From the NCBI GenBank assembly GCA_016858145.1, contig JAEHOE010000139.1, forward strand, positions 248,001 through 312,000: a DNA stretch of 64,000 bases, read 5' to 3'. How positions within the stretch are numbered: position 1 is the stretch's first letter; each line of letters starts with the position of its first letter. Of the stretch, positions 1 through 19,641 are shown in pieces. Position numbers and translations under genes: made by a program. Below the pieces are notes generated by a model that searched no databases, had not been told where the DNA came from, and saw only the letters and a program-made list of their open reading frames with translations. This stretch comes from Edaphochlamys debaryana (taxonomy: Eukaryota > Chlorophyta > Chlorophyceae > Chlamydomonadales).

Positions 1-16
1 CCCCCACCCCCCTCAC

Positions 17-1485
17 CGCTATGAGCTGCCCGCTGCCCAGCTTGGCCGAGATGGGGCCCACGGGCACGTCCCGGGGCTGGAAGGACACCCCCTCCACGGT
101 GGAGTAGATGAAGTAGCTGGGGGGGGGAGGGGGGGCGGAGGGGCGAGGGGGGGGGCAGGGGGCACGCGGGCGGGCGGGCCCAGCACACACACAGGAGCGC
201 TGCGTCAGAGTCTTGTCGGTGCTGTCTGATAACACGAAGCGCGTCCCTGCCTCATCACCCGGCTTTCCCGTCTCCTCGCACCCCACGCCCCCCACCACTT
301 CTTCCCTTCCATCCCGGTTCTGCCCCCCCCCCCCCCCAACCTGCCCCCCCTCTTCCATCCCGGGTCTGCCCCCCCCCCCACTTGCCCCCCCTCGTCCATC
401 CCGGTTCTGCCCCCCCCCCTCACCCGTTGTTGCGGCGCAGCACGAAGTCGAACAACACGTCATCGCCCTTGGCAGCCACGGGGCCGCTAGGGGGGGCGGG
501 GGGGGGGGGGGGGAGGAGGGCACGAGAGCTCTCGGTACGCAGCTGGCAAAGCTGGACAATCTGATGACCCTGCCCCCTGTCAGATAGCGTCCAGACCCAG
601 TCTTTCCCTCCTTGCCTCCCTGCCCTGTACCCTCTTACCCCATCCCCCCTCTTTCCTCCCCCCATCCCCTCTTGCCCTGTCCATCTCCCCTCTCCCCTCC
701 CCTCTTGCCTTGCCCCCTCCCCCCCTTCCCCCCAACCTCCCCTCCCCCCCTTCCCACCTGCCCACGAGCAGCTCCTGGATGCGGATGCCGCTGTCCGTCT
801 TGCGGAAGGCGGGGACGTTGGGGTCCAGGGGGGCGCCCAGGCCCGGGGTGGACCAGTCGCCCGGGTCCCGGGCCACCGGGGCCTTGGCCTCGCGGGCCCG
901 GGCGGCCCCGGCCGGGCCCAGGGAGGGCGGCGGCGCGGTGACGCTGAGGGCGAGCGTGGCGAAGGCGGCGCCGCGGAGGAAGAGGTCGCGCCTGAGGGTG
1001 GTTGGGTGGTTGGTTGCAGGTAGTTGGGTCTCAGAGCACCGGTAAGGGCGATTTCCCGCGGCCGTTTTCCCCCACGCAAACAACCCTCAGGAAGGACCCG
1101 GTCCTGGGTAATTCCCCCGCCTGCACCCCCGCCTACACCCTGCCTGCACCCTGCCTGTACCCCTGCCCGCCCACCTGGTGGAATTCGGCGCTGAATAGGA
1201 GGGGGAGGTGGAGCGGAGAAAGAGGTCGCGGTGGGATACCATGGGGGCGGAGCGGGGCATGGGCACCACGGGGATGTCGCTGGCCGGCGAGGAAGTCGTG
1301 GGCTCGGGCGCCGCAGCGGGCGACGAAGCTAGAAGTGGGATTGGTGCTGCTGCGGGTGCGGAGGCGTTGGCTCGTGCCTTGTAGCGGCGCGAGGGCGAGG
1401 ATGAGGTGGATGCCACCGCGAAGACGAGCGGCCTGGTGGGTCGCCGCGTGGAGCGAGCGCCCAGTTGGCGCGTCTGCTGCATCAT
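17..1485 (-). CDS. FKBP-type peptidyl-prolyl isomerase, thylakoid lumen, partial (C-terminal part beyond left edge)
   Basis: Exons on the minus strand are 1485-1175, 991-758, 486-424 and 116-17; phases close at each junction and the last donor (GT at 16-15) leads off the window. The N-terminus is rich in Ser, Ala, Arg and Pro, as in chloroplast transit peptides. It is followed by R-R-D-L-F-L-R and an Ala/Leu hydrophobic stretch, the arrangement of a twin-arginine (Tat) lumen-targeting signal. The mature part begins with T-D-S-G-I-R-I-Q-E-L-L-V-G and continues with D-F-V-L-R-R-N-N-G-Y-F-I-Y-S-T-V, which resembles plant lumenal FKBP16/FKBP19-type proteins. Such proteins catalyse or mimic proline isomerisation during assembly of photosynthetic complexes. 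The catalytic C-terminal half is outside the window, so activity and exact subtype cannot be judged. The start is the first Met upstream of the transit region. Confidence 0.8.
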
Positions 1486-1877
1486 GATGGTGGGTCTAGT
1501 CTCGATGTGGTAGCGTCTGGGTGGGTGCCTGCTCTGGATAACAGCCGCCCGCGATTGCAGAATTGTGGTCGCGCGCGGGTCGTTCGCGGGCGCAGTGAGC
1601 CAGTGTGATCAACGCACTAGAAAGAGGCAGAGTCACTTGTAGCTGTGAACTCGCGAGGTTGTTGAGGCGGGGCACGATCGTAGGGCTTATATCGGCTCCG
1701 TCGAGCCTACGTGGCGCCAGGGGCCCATGCAGCGGCCCGCATCGAGCCCCGTCGAGACACGCGCCAGCAGCACTCACGCATACACTGCATTGTCCGCTTA
1801 CCAAAACACGTTCCTGCGACTGTTTCGACAAGTTGCGAACTCGAGGTGTTGCGCGCGGAAGCGAAGCCCTAGCCACG

Positions 1878-4800
1878 ATGGCCTCGGTGCTCGGAGGCAC
1901 CGCGCACCGCCTCGCCGGGAAGACGGCGGTGGTGACGGGCGGAGCCAAGGGCATCGGCTACGCGTGCGCGAGGAGCCTGTGCCGGGAGGGCGCCAAGGTG
2001 CGAGCGTGTCGGTGCCGAGACGCACATGGCTCGGCAAGATCCTCGAACCCAGGCAGCCCAAACCGGACTCCCCTCTAGGACCTCCCCCGCTGCCTGCTTC
2101 CTTGGCGATGCAGAATACCGTGGTCGTTACAATGCCTTGACGGGTGCTCAACCCCACCGACTCCTAGCGGACCCGCCTAGCGCCTAACGCCTACACACAC
2201 AGAACCTGCGGGGGGTGGGGTGCGGGGCAGGCGGCGCAGACCGGCGCGCACCCGCCGTGACTGCTCCTGGGAAAGGGGGGGGGGGCACAGCGACCCGAGG
2301 CGACTGGCCCCTACCGCCTCCTCTCTGCTCACCCCTCACTCATCTCTCTGCACCGGCTGCCTCCCCACCCCTCACCTCCCTGCCCCCCTCCCCTACCCCT
2401 ACCCCCTCTTTCGACCCCTCTTAACCCCCGTCGCACCCCCCTCTCACCCGCCTCTCACCCGCCTCTCACCCCCCTCCCCCCCCCTGTCAGGTGGTCCTGG
2501 CAGACATAGACCTGTCCACCGCCCAGGCCTCGGCCCAGGCGCTGGCGGCGGAGGGGCACGCGGCGGTGGCGGCGAGGTGCGACGTACGGCTCAAGGTGGG
2601 GAGGGAGGGCAGGGGGGTGGGGGGTGGAGGGGTGAGAAGGGAGGGGGGGTGTACGGGGGGGCAGGGCCGAGGGGGCAGGGGTGAGAAGGAAGGGAAGTCC
2701 TGGTCAATGGGGTTAGGGAGGGCAGGGGGGCGTAGGGGTGGAGGGGAGGGAGGGGGGGCGGGTTGGGAGGAGGCTGGGAGGGGGGAGGCAAAGGAGGCCA
2801 CGGGGGATGGGCACGGGGGATGGGGTGGGGACCAACCCGCTATCCTCCCCCTCTCCACCCTGCCCCGTTGCCCCCTCAGGCCGACTGCGATGCGGCGGTG
2901 GCTGCGGCGGTGTCCGAGTGGGGCAAGCTGGACATCCTGGCGAGTGCCCCTTTTGGGGGGGAGGGGGGGGGGAAGGCAGAGGGGGGGAAGGGGGGAGGGG
3001 TCGACGGGGGGACGGAGGCTGGGCATCATGGCGAGCGCCCCTTTGGGAGGGGGAGGGGGCGGAGGGGGAGAAAGGGGCCGCGGAGCAAGGGGGAGGGCGA
3101 AGGAGAGCTGCAAGGGCAAGGGGGGGGGGGGCAGGGTCGTCATGGACCGGAGGGGAGCGAGGGGAGTGGAGGGAAGTCAAGGTGGCTGGGGGCAGGTCCG
3201 TAGGTACGGGGAGAGGCAGGCCGAGATGGCGCCGTCCTCTGGCCCCTTCCCCCGCTCACCTCTGGCGTCTGCCCCCCCCCCGCCCCCCCGCCCCCCCTCG
3301 TTCATTCCACAGGTGGCCAACGCGGGTATCGTCAAGGCGGCCCCCTTCCTGGAGATGAGCGAACAGGTGGGTGCAAGGGGGAGAGGAGAGGGGCGCGGAT
3401 GGGTCGGATCGATAGTACCCAAGGTTTGGAGACTTCCTTCGCCTATGTCGTAGCATTACAAACCGCCAGAACGGTATCAAGGTTTGGAGGCCCCTTTGTC
3501 CATATGCGTGGGGGTGACTTCGAGGGGTCACGCCCGCCCACCGCTCTCCTGAACGCCCTCATACATCCCCTCCTCCCCTGGTCCCCCCCCCTCCCCCTGA
3601 CAGGACTTTGACGATGTGGTGGGGGTCAACCTCAAGGGGGTCTTCCTGTCCTGTCAGGTAAGGGGGGGGGGAGGGATGGGAGAGACAGGTGGGGAGGCAG
3701 GTGGGGGGGGGGGGAGGGTGGGGAGGGGGAGGGATGGGAGAGACGGGCGGGGAGGCAGGTGGGGGTGAGGGGGAGGGATGGGAGAGACGGGCGGGGAGAG
3801 GCAGGTGGGGGGGGGGGGGTGAGGGTGAGGGATGGGAGAAACGGGGGGTGGGAGGAAGGTATGTGAGGGGGCCGGGGTCGAGGGGCAGGGCACCAGGAGC
3901 GGTCCACCTGTGCACTGCACCATCAGCCAAGGTCACGTCGTTTGCAGACTCCTTGGTCCCTATCCCCCTTCCGTCAGCAGGCCCCCCCCCCCCGAACCCC
4001 TCCCGACCCCCCCCCCGAACCCCCCTCTCCTCTCCCCCCCCCCACCCCCAGTCCGCCGCCCGCCAGATGGTGGCTCAGAAGGCGGCCGACCCCTCCTGGG
4101 GGGAAGGCGCCATCATCACCATGAGCTCGGTCAACGCCCTCATGGTGCGTTGACCGGTCAGGGGCGGGGGGAGGGGGGGTTGTGGCTGGAGCGAGTCCTG
4201 GCCCACGTCTGAACCACGCCCTGGCCCCCTGCCCCCCCCCCGCCCCTTCCCCCCCCTTCTGCCCCCCCGCCCCCGTCTGCCCCCCCCCTGCCCCCCCCCC
4301 AGGCCATTCCCACCATTGCGGGCTACAACGCATCCAAGGTGGGGGGCCTCCGGGGGGGGGGGTTCCAGGAAGCGGAGTGTAGGGAAGGGGAGGGGGTTTG
4401 TGTTTGGAGCCTTGCTGGAGGGGTTCTAGGAAGCGGAGGAAACCCGAGTGGTGTGGGGTTGACAGGCGAGGGGTCACATGGTGTCCTGGGGAGGGACGGT
4501 GGGGGGGATGGAGGGCAGTGGGGAGCGTCGTCGGACGGTGGGGCTGGGTGCAGCTGCGCTGATCTGCTCAGAACGTGCTGAGGGAGGGGCTATGAGTAAC
4601 GTGGGACGTGAGGGCTGGGTGCAAAGCGCGAGCTGCGTCCACCTGCCCGGCCCCCCCCCCCCCCCCCCGGCCAAGCTCTCCTCTACCCCTCCCCCTCCCC
4701 CCTCCCCCTCCCCCGCCCCCCCCCCTTGCCCACCCCCTGTCAGGGCGGCGTCAACGGCCTCACCCGCTGCATGGCCCTGGCCCTGGCGCCGCACGGCATC

Positions 4801-6154
4801 CGGGTCAACGGAGTGGGGCCGGGCAGGTGGGGGCGGGGGGGGGGAGGGGGGGGGGGGCACGGAGGGAGAGGGGCCCCGGGCTGGGTACAGCGCTGTGCTG
4901 CGCCGGTATGGTGGTGGTGGTGAGTGGGTGGAGGGTCGTCTGAGTGGGGCCGAACAGGTGTGTGGGCAGAAGGTTTTGGTGGGGGCGAGGGTTGGGCGGG
5001 GCGATGCGGGGCCGCGGGCAGGCGCGACTAGCGGGACGCGATTGTGCCGTTGGCTCCTTCCCTTGCCTGAATTGTGATCCGCAACACCCCATCCTACCCC
5101 GCCCCCCCCGCTCGAAAAAATAACCCCTCCCCCCACCCCACCCCCCCCAGTATCGCCACCGACGTGCTGGCCTCAGTGGCCACCGACGCGGCGGCGCGGG
5201 GCCGCATCCTGTCACGCACACCCATGGGCCGCATAGGGGAGCCGGACGAGGTGGGGGGGTGGATGGCGGGGGGGCGTGGATGGGTGTGTGTGTGTGTGGA
5301 TGGGGTGTGCGTGTCGATGGTTTGTGTGTGTGGATGGGGGGGGGCGTGGATGGGTGAATGGGTATGGTCGGGATGTGCGTGCCGGGGCCTGGCTGCGGTG
5401 GCCCCCACCCCATCCCCCCAGGCCCCAGGGCCCAGGCGCTCCCCGCAGCCCCCTGCCTCGCCTTCCCCCGACCCTGAAACCCCCACCCCCACCCCCGGTT
5501 CCTGCCCAGCAGCAACTGGGGCCCCAACCCCCTGCCTCCGCCCTCAGCCCTCAGCGTTATCAACAACGTGTAACCACTCTCCCTCCCCGTCTCCCCGCAC
5601 CCCCACCCACACGCACCCCCACACCCTTCCTCTCCCCCCGCCCCCTCCCACCTCCGCCCCTCCCCTCCAGATTGGCTCCGTGGTTGCGTTCCTGGCCTCA
5701 GAGGCCGCGTCCTACATGAGCGGACAGGTGGGGGCCGGGGGTTTTGGGGCTGGGGGTTTTGAGGCTGGGGGTTTTGGGGCTGGGGGCTGGGGGGCGGGGG
5801 TTGGGGGCCGGGGGCTGGGGGGCGCTGGGGGGGGGGGGGGGCTGCGGAATGATGGCAGCGGCGCCAGGGTAAGAGAGGGGGGGGGGTGAGGGAGGGGGGG
5901 GGTGAGGGGGGCCCCCTGCAGGCCTATGGCGGCGGATGAGGTCGACAGGCACCCAGGGGCCTGAGGCCAACACATGCCCGTATCACTCTGCTGCAGGGGC
6001 CCAATGGATTGACAAACCCGTGTTCATCACCTCCTGACCGCCCTCCTCCTTCGCCCTCCCTCCCTCCCCCTCCCCCCCCTGTCAGGTCCTGTACGTGGAC
6101 GGGGGGCGCCTGGCCCTCAACTACACGGTGCCCGTGCCGGAGGGGAGCGGCTGA
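1878..6154 (+). CDS. Classical short-chain dehydrogenase/reductase (SDR), 276 aa, 11 exons
   Basis: Exons: 1878-1997, 2491-2595, 2880-2939, 3313-3366, 3604-3657, 4052-4144, 4303-4338, 4744-4826, 5151-5250, 5671-5727, 6086-6154; all phases close. Classical SDR landmarks are present: nucleotide-binding T-G-G-A-K-G-I-G (residues 20-27), N-A-G (98-100), catalytic Ser in I-T-M-S-S (about 156-157), Y-N-A-S-K (Tyr170, Lys174), then R-V-N-G-V-G-P-G and a C-terminal V-D-G-G. These define an NAD(P)(H)-dependent oxidoreductase of the FabG/glucose-dehydrogenase-like group. The substrate cannot be told. No targeting peptide is evident, so a cytosolic enzyme is likely. Intron 3 is best read with a GC donor (2940), because the N-A-G exon joins in frame only there. 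The start Met sits right before the first beta strand, as usual for the family. Confidence 0.93.
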
Positions 6155-6365
6155 GGGAGGGAGGGGGGAACCCTGAGCCCTAACCCCGAGGCCGAGGCCT
6201 ACTGAAGAGGAGGTACCCGTGCCGGCGGGGAGCGGCTGGGGGAGGGAGGGGAGGCTGCTGAGAGGAGGTGCAAGGGGGTGGGGGTGGGGAAAGCATGGAG
6301 GAGGATCCCTGAAGCCTCACCCTGATGAAGAGGACATGCCCGTGCCGTAGGCAGCGGCTGAGGAG
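6131..6365 (+). repeat. Three degenerate copies of the SDR stop-codon region
   Basis: The end of the SDR coding sequence, C-C-C-G-T-G-C-C-G-G followed by GGGGAGCGGCTGAGGGAGG, recurs downstream with changes near 6209-6255 and again near 6329-6370. The three copies lie 80-120 bp apart and each is followed by a G-rich stretch. They look like decayed tandem duplications in the 3' untranslated region. Confidence 0.6.
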
Positions 6366-8522
6366 GGGGGAGGAAGGCGGGCGAGGGGGTGGAAGGACTG
6401 TGGGGGGGGGGGATGCATGGAGGGGGCAGGGGGGCTTGCCTGGCGGGGAGGTGGCGCACTTTCAGATGGTCTGCGTAAATGCAGCTGCCGAGGGTGCATG
6501 AACGGATTGTGCTGACGTGTTGCTGCGATCTGTGGCCGTGTGCATACGGAGGGCGGCGCTGGTGGTGCTGGGCATGTGCTGTTGGTGAGTACGGCAGCCG
6601 CGGTAACCAAAGGGCTGGGGGGCCGTAGGGGGACAGGACGACTTGGTGGTGCGTGGTGGAGACCAGTCCTCGGTGTTTACAAGACACCAGGGGGAGGGCG
6701 GAGGAGGGGACGTTGTAGTGTGGCCTGTAGATTAGAGCATGGTGGTGGAGACCAGGGGGAGGAGGGGACGGTGCAGTGCGGCCGGTGTATTGAAGCCAGG
6801 CGCAGGTGCGTTGGCGGGCTTTCACGAGGGCTTGGTGTGAGCACTGGGTGGGGCCTAGGAAGTGCAAGGAGGGGCCCCAGAAGGGCCGGGAGGAGCCGCG
6901 TCAGCCCGGGCTCGAGCGAGAGGGATTGGACTGTTGAGCCGCTGCCTCGGTCAAGTTCCCACCTTGTTCCGGCGCCGACACTGAATGCAAGTCACTGCGT
7001 CACTCCTTCCCTACACCCTCCTTTCATGCACCTCCGGGTTCCTCTCGGCACCTCACACACCCTCCTGGCCGAAACCCACCCCCGGCACCGCCCCGGTCAA
7101 CACCCCACCGCCCCACGCGCCCCCCCTTATATACCGCACGGGGCCCCTACTTACTCCTTACCCGCCCCATCCACCGCGGCCCGCCAACACGCCCCCGACA
7201 CCTCAGGGGGTAGGAGCTCCAAGCGGCGGCGCCGGAGGAGGCGCATGCCGGACGAGGACGGACGTGCGGTCCCTGTGCGTGCATGCCCGCCAATTCTGAC
7301 GTGGGTGCATGTACGTCGAATACCACAAACCAACGCTGTGGTGAGGGGCTAGTGTGCAAGGCGAGCCCTGGCCTGGATGGTGGGGTTAGAAGACATCAAC
7401 GAAGCGAAGCGCTTGGTTGTGGCGTAGGGCGTGTTACGCAGACTACGCAGACCTGTGGGGAGCTGGATGGTGGGGTGTGACGCAGGACTGTAGGCCACGG
7501 CCCGGGGAACCACTCGCGGGGGTGGCGTCGGCAGGACATTTTGGGGCAGTAGGGCTGGAGGAAGCACCCATCCCTCTGCAATACCTTATTCAAGCCTTGG
7601 ATTGGCCCCTGAAGCCCGGAGGGCCGCCGCGCTTGGGCTGCTGGAGGGGAGGCCTCTGCTGAGATGGCTGGGGACGGCAGGGTAATGGCCGGTCGCCGAC
7701 CACGGGGTCTGGCCCCCCAAACTGAGCAGCTTCGCCAAATCGATTTATGAGTCGATACTCATTTGTCTATGCCTTCTTCTCATCCCTTTGGGTGCGAGAG
7801 CAAGGGACGCCCGATGCAGCACAAATTGGCGGGAAACGCGAAAGCACAGAGTCCGAGCCCCAGGCTGGTGTTTATTCCCCACACGGCTGCACATATACTG
7901 ACTATTGCTGCGGTCCATTGACCTGTAAGATACACGGCCACTGCCGTGCTGACCAGCGTCCCGCCAACTGCGGAAGACTTCAAGCGACGCGCGGTCAGCA
8001 GCTAGCAGGAGAGGGCGCCTGACATTATGTCTGCTAACAACAGTGAGTGGATAGCTCGATACTAGCTTGAATATCGCGACCGAAAGCCGCGCGCATTTCT
8101 AAACTGGCGCATGCCCTGCGCGCAGGCCCTGGTGGCTCGCGAGGCGCCCGGCCAGGTGCGACCTCATAAGGACAGCCGATGCAGCCGTATGGGGGGCCCA
8201 CCGCGGCTGCGGCGACCTCTCGCGCTTGAGCCTAGGTCCAAACTGCACAGCATGGCCCCTCAGCGCCGCGGGCCGGCGACGGCCAGCGAGGTCCGTTCGG
8301 CACTCTTCACATGACACAACACTCGTGGCTGTCGGCTTATATACAGGGCTTGGCACGCGTGCCCGTGCCACGCGGGAACGGCGCTGCGCTGGGGCACGCT
8401 TTCGCCAGCGCCCCACCCCGCGCAGCCCCCTGCGCGCAACAAAGCACTTTGCCCCGCGCCCTTCTCTCCCACTCCCCGCCCCTGCCCCATTGCAAACCCC
8501 TTCCCTCCCTCAACCAGACGCC
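6366..8522. other. Intergenic, SDR 3' side to MCM4 5' side
   Basis: No convincing exon chain is visible on either strand. 6648-6800 holds an imperfect tandem duplication: two blocks containing GTGGAGACCAG, GGGGAGG, GAGGGGACG and GGCC, about 85 bp apart. From about 7740 to 8100 base composition drops toward the genome minimum, and the promoter and 5' leader of MCM4 presumably lie there. I see no recognisable RNA gene. Confidence 0.5.
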
Positions 8523-16122
<7,600 letters not shown>

Positions 16123-16745
16123 GGGAGGGGAGAAGGCCGAGAAGGGGAGGCACCCGAAAGCGGGGGAGAGGGCGCGGCACGGAGCGGATGGGCACGGCAG
16201 GCGCGGGCGCATGCAGCGCGGCCGAGGGGGGGTCGGGCAAGAAGGGCATTCGGCGGTGTCGGACAGGTCGGGGTGGGCCAGTGCACGTGGGCGGGGTGCA
16301 AGGTCAAGGATAAGGACGGAACGCCCCAAAGCCGGGGGGTGCGGAGGTCCCCGGCTGAGCAGGGCCCGCTGTGGGGTCTAAGCTTGGGTGGGGGCTGTGT
16401 GCTCTGTGGGGTGGGCGGCGACCTGAACTGGCCTGGGAGCGCGGGGACGAGGACGGCCTGAGCGCGTCAGGGGTAGGGTGACTGCGGGCGGCGGCGTGGT
16501 GCTGTTGCTGGCGCTGCCGGGGTGGCGCAGTTCTCATGGGAGTTGCAGTGACGCGGACCGGAGGGTTGATGCCCGAGTCCTGGTAGGGAGCGGCCTATGG
16601 AAAGACGGAAGACATTTCAATCGAAGGACGGACTGGAGTTGTTCGGGGGAGTACAGGCTGGGCTAAAATGTTATCCCAGGGTGTCGGTTCACCCTTGTGC
16701 GGGAAGCGGCAGCCCTCACGGGGGGGGGGGCGGGACAATGGGGCT

Positions 16746-16759
16746 TGTAACGTTGTAAG
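16746..16759 (+). terminator. Candidate polyadenylation signals (two TGTAA) for MCM4
   Basis: Two TGTAA pentamers, the usual green-algal polyadenylation signal, lie at 16746-16750 and 16755-16759, about 625 bases past the MCM4 stop and before the convergent ankyrin gene. The motif is short, so its use is an inference. Confidence 0.4.
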
Positions 16760-16820
16760 CCGCCACTCCGCCTCAGTCGGCCCCAGTGCCGCCACTCACT
16801 GGGAGTGGGCCCTGCAGAGT

Positions 16821-16934
16821 CGTTGCAACTGCAAAAGGCTCGCTGCAGCCGTGAGCGACGAGGTGGTCTGTGTCTGTGTGTGCAACTGCGGACTGCAGCC
16901 GTGAGCGACGAGGTGCGTGGTCTGTGTCTGCTGT
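16821..16934. repeat. Two-copy tandem repeat of about 57 bp
   Basis: GCAACTGC..., GCAGCCGTGAGCGACGAGGT and GGTCTGTGTCTG occur in the same order in two adjacent blocks, 16821-16879 and 16880-16934, with small indels. A second, more diverged duplication follows: the block around 16997-17058 is echoed at 17184-17242. Confidence 0.75.
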
Positions 16935-17444
16935 GATTGATCGATGGCCCGACTCCCCGGCAGGTCGATCCACCCGATGCACACGGCCCTGCGCCCCCTG
17001 CTGTCCCGTGAAGGTTGCACTGCCATACCGGTAAACCCCGAGCCCTCCCCCAAGAGATGGCTCTGTGCCTTGTATGCCTGACCGCGCGCTCACTGCTTGA
17101 CTCCGGACCCAGCAAGCCAAGTCTCCGGCACGTCCATCGAGCCTCCACCCGCACGTGTGCAAGGCTGCAAGTACGGCCTAGCCTCCTGCTGTCACGGGCC
17201 AGTTGCACCGCTACCAAGCCCGAGCCCTTCCTCAAGCCTCAGCCTCCGCCTTTGGCCGCACTGCACCGCCTCCCTGGCCACACACCCCCTCCCCTAGCTC
17301 TAAGCTAGCCTGCTCGCCCCGTAGGCCTGGCTTCAGACCGCGAGAACACGCCTGCCTGCGGCTCTACCCCTCACCCTCTGGCACGCCCTCATCGCTTAAC
17401 CGGCGGTCCCCCCCTGACAGCCCCCTGCGCTGCTCCACCTCCCA

Positions 17445-19641
17445 TCAGGCCAGGGGGGCCGGCGGCCAGCGCCACGCCCGGGCCCGCGGCTCCTCCCGCA
17501 CACTCCGGTACCGGCAGGCACTGCCTGACCCGCTGCGCCCATCCCGCAGCTGCTGCTGGCCCCCTGAGGCCGGCGGCCGCGGGAGCGGAGGCGGCGGTAG
17601 CGGAGGCGGCGGAGGCGGCAGAGACGGCGGTGGCGGTGGCGGTGGCGGCAGTGGCGGCGGCGGCGGCGGCGGTGGCGACGGCGGTGGCGGCAGCGGCGGC
17701 GGCGGCGGCGGCGGTGGCGACGGCGGTGGCGGCAGCGGCGGCGGCGGCAAGAGGGTGGGCAGGGCCTGGCGCATGGCTGTGTCACCGTTGTGGAACGCCG
17801 CCTCGTAGGGATCCCGGTTCACCTGTCACAGGAGGGGTGGCAGCTTCACGCTCATGTGGGAGGGGCGACAGTTTCATACCCTACACACGGCAGACGTACT
17901 TGGGGGGCATGCAGCGCTGCCGGTCCACCGGCCCCTAACGCCGCCACGTCCAGACACCATTCGCCCTTCACTATCTCCACGCGCCACCCCCACCCTGACA
18001 ACCGCATGACGCACACCTCATCCCCCGCCCGCCCACCCCCACTCACCGGCGCCTCCACCCCCGCCGCCGCCAGCCACTCCACCGTCGCCACGCTCCCCGA
18101 CCCGGCCGCGGCGCTCCACGCGTCACCCGGCCGCTCCCACCCCCCCAGCCCCCGGGCCCGCACCCACTCCAACATGGGCACGGAGCCCGAGGCGGCGGCG
18201 CCCCAGGCGGCGGCGGCCGCCCAGTCCCGCGGCCAGGGGCGAGATCTGCCGTACAGCCAGGCCGCCAGCGGGATGGATCCGGAGCAGGAGGCGCTGCCGA
18301 TCATGAGGGCGTCGACGCAGGCGGGGTCAGCCTCGACCGGCACCTGTCGGGGGGAGGGGGCGGAGGCGGCGGGTGGGGCGTTGTGAGGCTGCGCTAGCTA
18401 GGGAGGGAGGAGACAAGGGTGCGGGGCAGGGGGGACGGGTGGGGAGTGGGCGCACGGGATGGCCTCGTCACTCCACACACACGGCGCCCTCCAGTCCGCA
18501 ACGCACCCTTGAAACACGCTTCCCCGCTCCCCGGCCCCTCGGTCCCGCTGCGACCGCCGCGCCCCCCCACCTGCAGAGCCTCCAGGTGGCCGCCCTCCAC
18601 CGCCGCCCGCGCCGCACACCCGCACGGCGGCCAGCCCCTAGCCAACAGCCACCGCACTACCGCGGCCTCGCCGGCCCGCGCCGCAGCGGCCAGCACCCGG
18701 CCCCAAGCGTATCCCTCCTCGCGGACCGCCGGCGTGTCCCCCACGGGCCGCGCCAGCGCCGCCTCGCCGCCCGGCTGCCGCGCCAGCCACTCGAGCCGCG
18801 CCGCCGCCGCCTCCCCCCGCATCCCCACCACCACTGCCGCCACCGTTGCCAGGCCCAGGCGGCAGCCCCTCGCCAAGAGGAACGCCGCCTTGGCCTCCCA
18901 GTCGGGCGTGGGGCTGGCCACGGCCGCCGCAAGCACGGGCTCCACGCCCCAGGGCAGGGCGCAGTCGCCGGCGGCGCCTGCTGCCGTCAAGCCGCGACCG
19001 TGGCGCCCGTACTGCGCGCTCCACTCGGCCTCCCTCCACTGCCGCTTGAGCTCCTCCAGGCTGCAGCCCGCGGCCGCGGCCTCGAGGATGGCCAGGTGCT
19101 CGAAGAAGGTGACGGCGCGCCGACTGAGCAGCAGCCGCCGGGCCAAGTGCAGGTGGCTGGAGCGCAGCGCGGCGGCGGGGACGTCCACGCCCCAGCAGTT
19201 GGGCACGCGCAGCAGGCACCAGGCGAGGGTGTGGGGCTGGCCGCCCGCGGCCGCCGCCCGCAGGGTCTTGAACCGGGCCTTGGCGCCCTGCCGCTCCAGC
19301 CACCGGCAGGCCGCCAGGTGCCCTCTACCGGCTGCTGCGTCCAGGGCTTTCGCGGGCAGCTCCGCTAGGCCCGCCGCTGCTACCGCCACCTCCAGGTTGA
19401 GCAGGACGCCCGTTGCTGCGGTGAGGGTCACGAGCTGCTTGCGCTGGCGGAGCGTGAGGTCGCGGCAGGCGCCGGGGGGGGACCAGCGGGCGGCGAAGGC
19501 CCAGGCCGGGGAGGGCTGCGAGAGGCGGGTGGTGGCGCTGGGGCGGAGCTGGGCGGCGGTGGCTCGGTCCGCGAGGCGCAGCGAGCACGCGACAAAGTTG
19601 GGCGGCAGGAAGCCCGCGATGCGCTCTGATATCTCCGGAAG
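17445..19641 (-). CDS. F-box-like/ankyrin-repeat protein with a poly-Pro tail; start unresolved
   Basis: Minus-strand exons are 19641-18571, 18343-18047 and 17822-17445 (stop at 17445). The open frame begins with L-P-E-I-S-E-R-I-A-G-F-L-P-P, an F-box-like helix also found at the start of the intact relative at 39525. It continues with degenerate ankyrin-type units (A-A-G-R-G-H-L-A-A-C-R-W-L; A-A-A-A-G-C-S-L-E-E-L; S-G-S-V-P-M-L-E-W-V). Such proteins are presumed protein-protein adaptors, possibly in ubiquitin ligases; no target can be named. The last exon runs into a long proline tract encoded by a GGC/CCG microsatellite, replacing the ankyrin end seen in the relative. Oddity: the codon just before the L-P-E motif is TGA and no in-frame ATG lies between them. 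The start is therefore on an undetected upstream exon, or the gene is 5'-truncated. Confidence 0.7.
17580..17756. repeat. GGC-rich microsatellite encoding polyproline on the minus strand
   Basis: About 175 bases of imperfect GGCGGC/GGTGGC repeats, including two near-identical blocks of about 45 bp (from about 17655 and 17697). On the minus strand they encode the Pro tract of the ankyrin gene's last exon. Confidence 0.85.

Noticed and set aside
7747..8022. 91-codon plus-strand open frame in the SDR-MCM4 gap
   Set aside because: No good codon bias, no splice partners and no recognisable motif; it could be MCM4 leader sequence.
16138..16660. Further MCM4 exons after 16122
   Set aside because: The frame closes with TAA after a typical C-terminal tail and the following sequence is G-rich untranslated DNA with no acceptor-exon pair.
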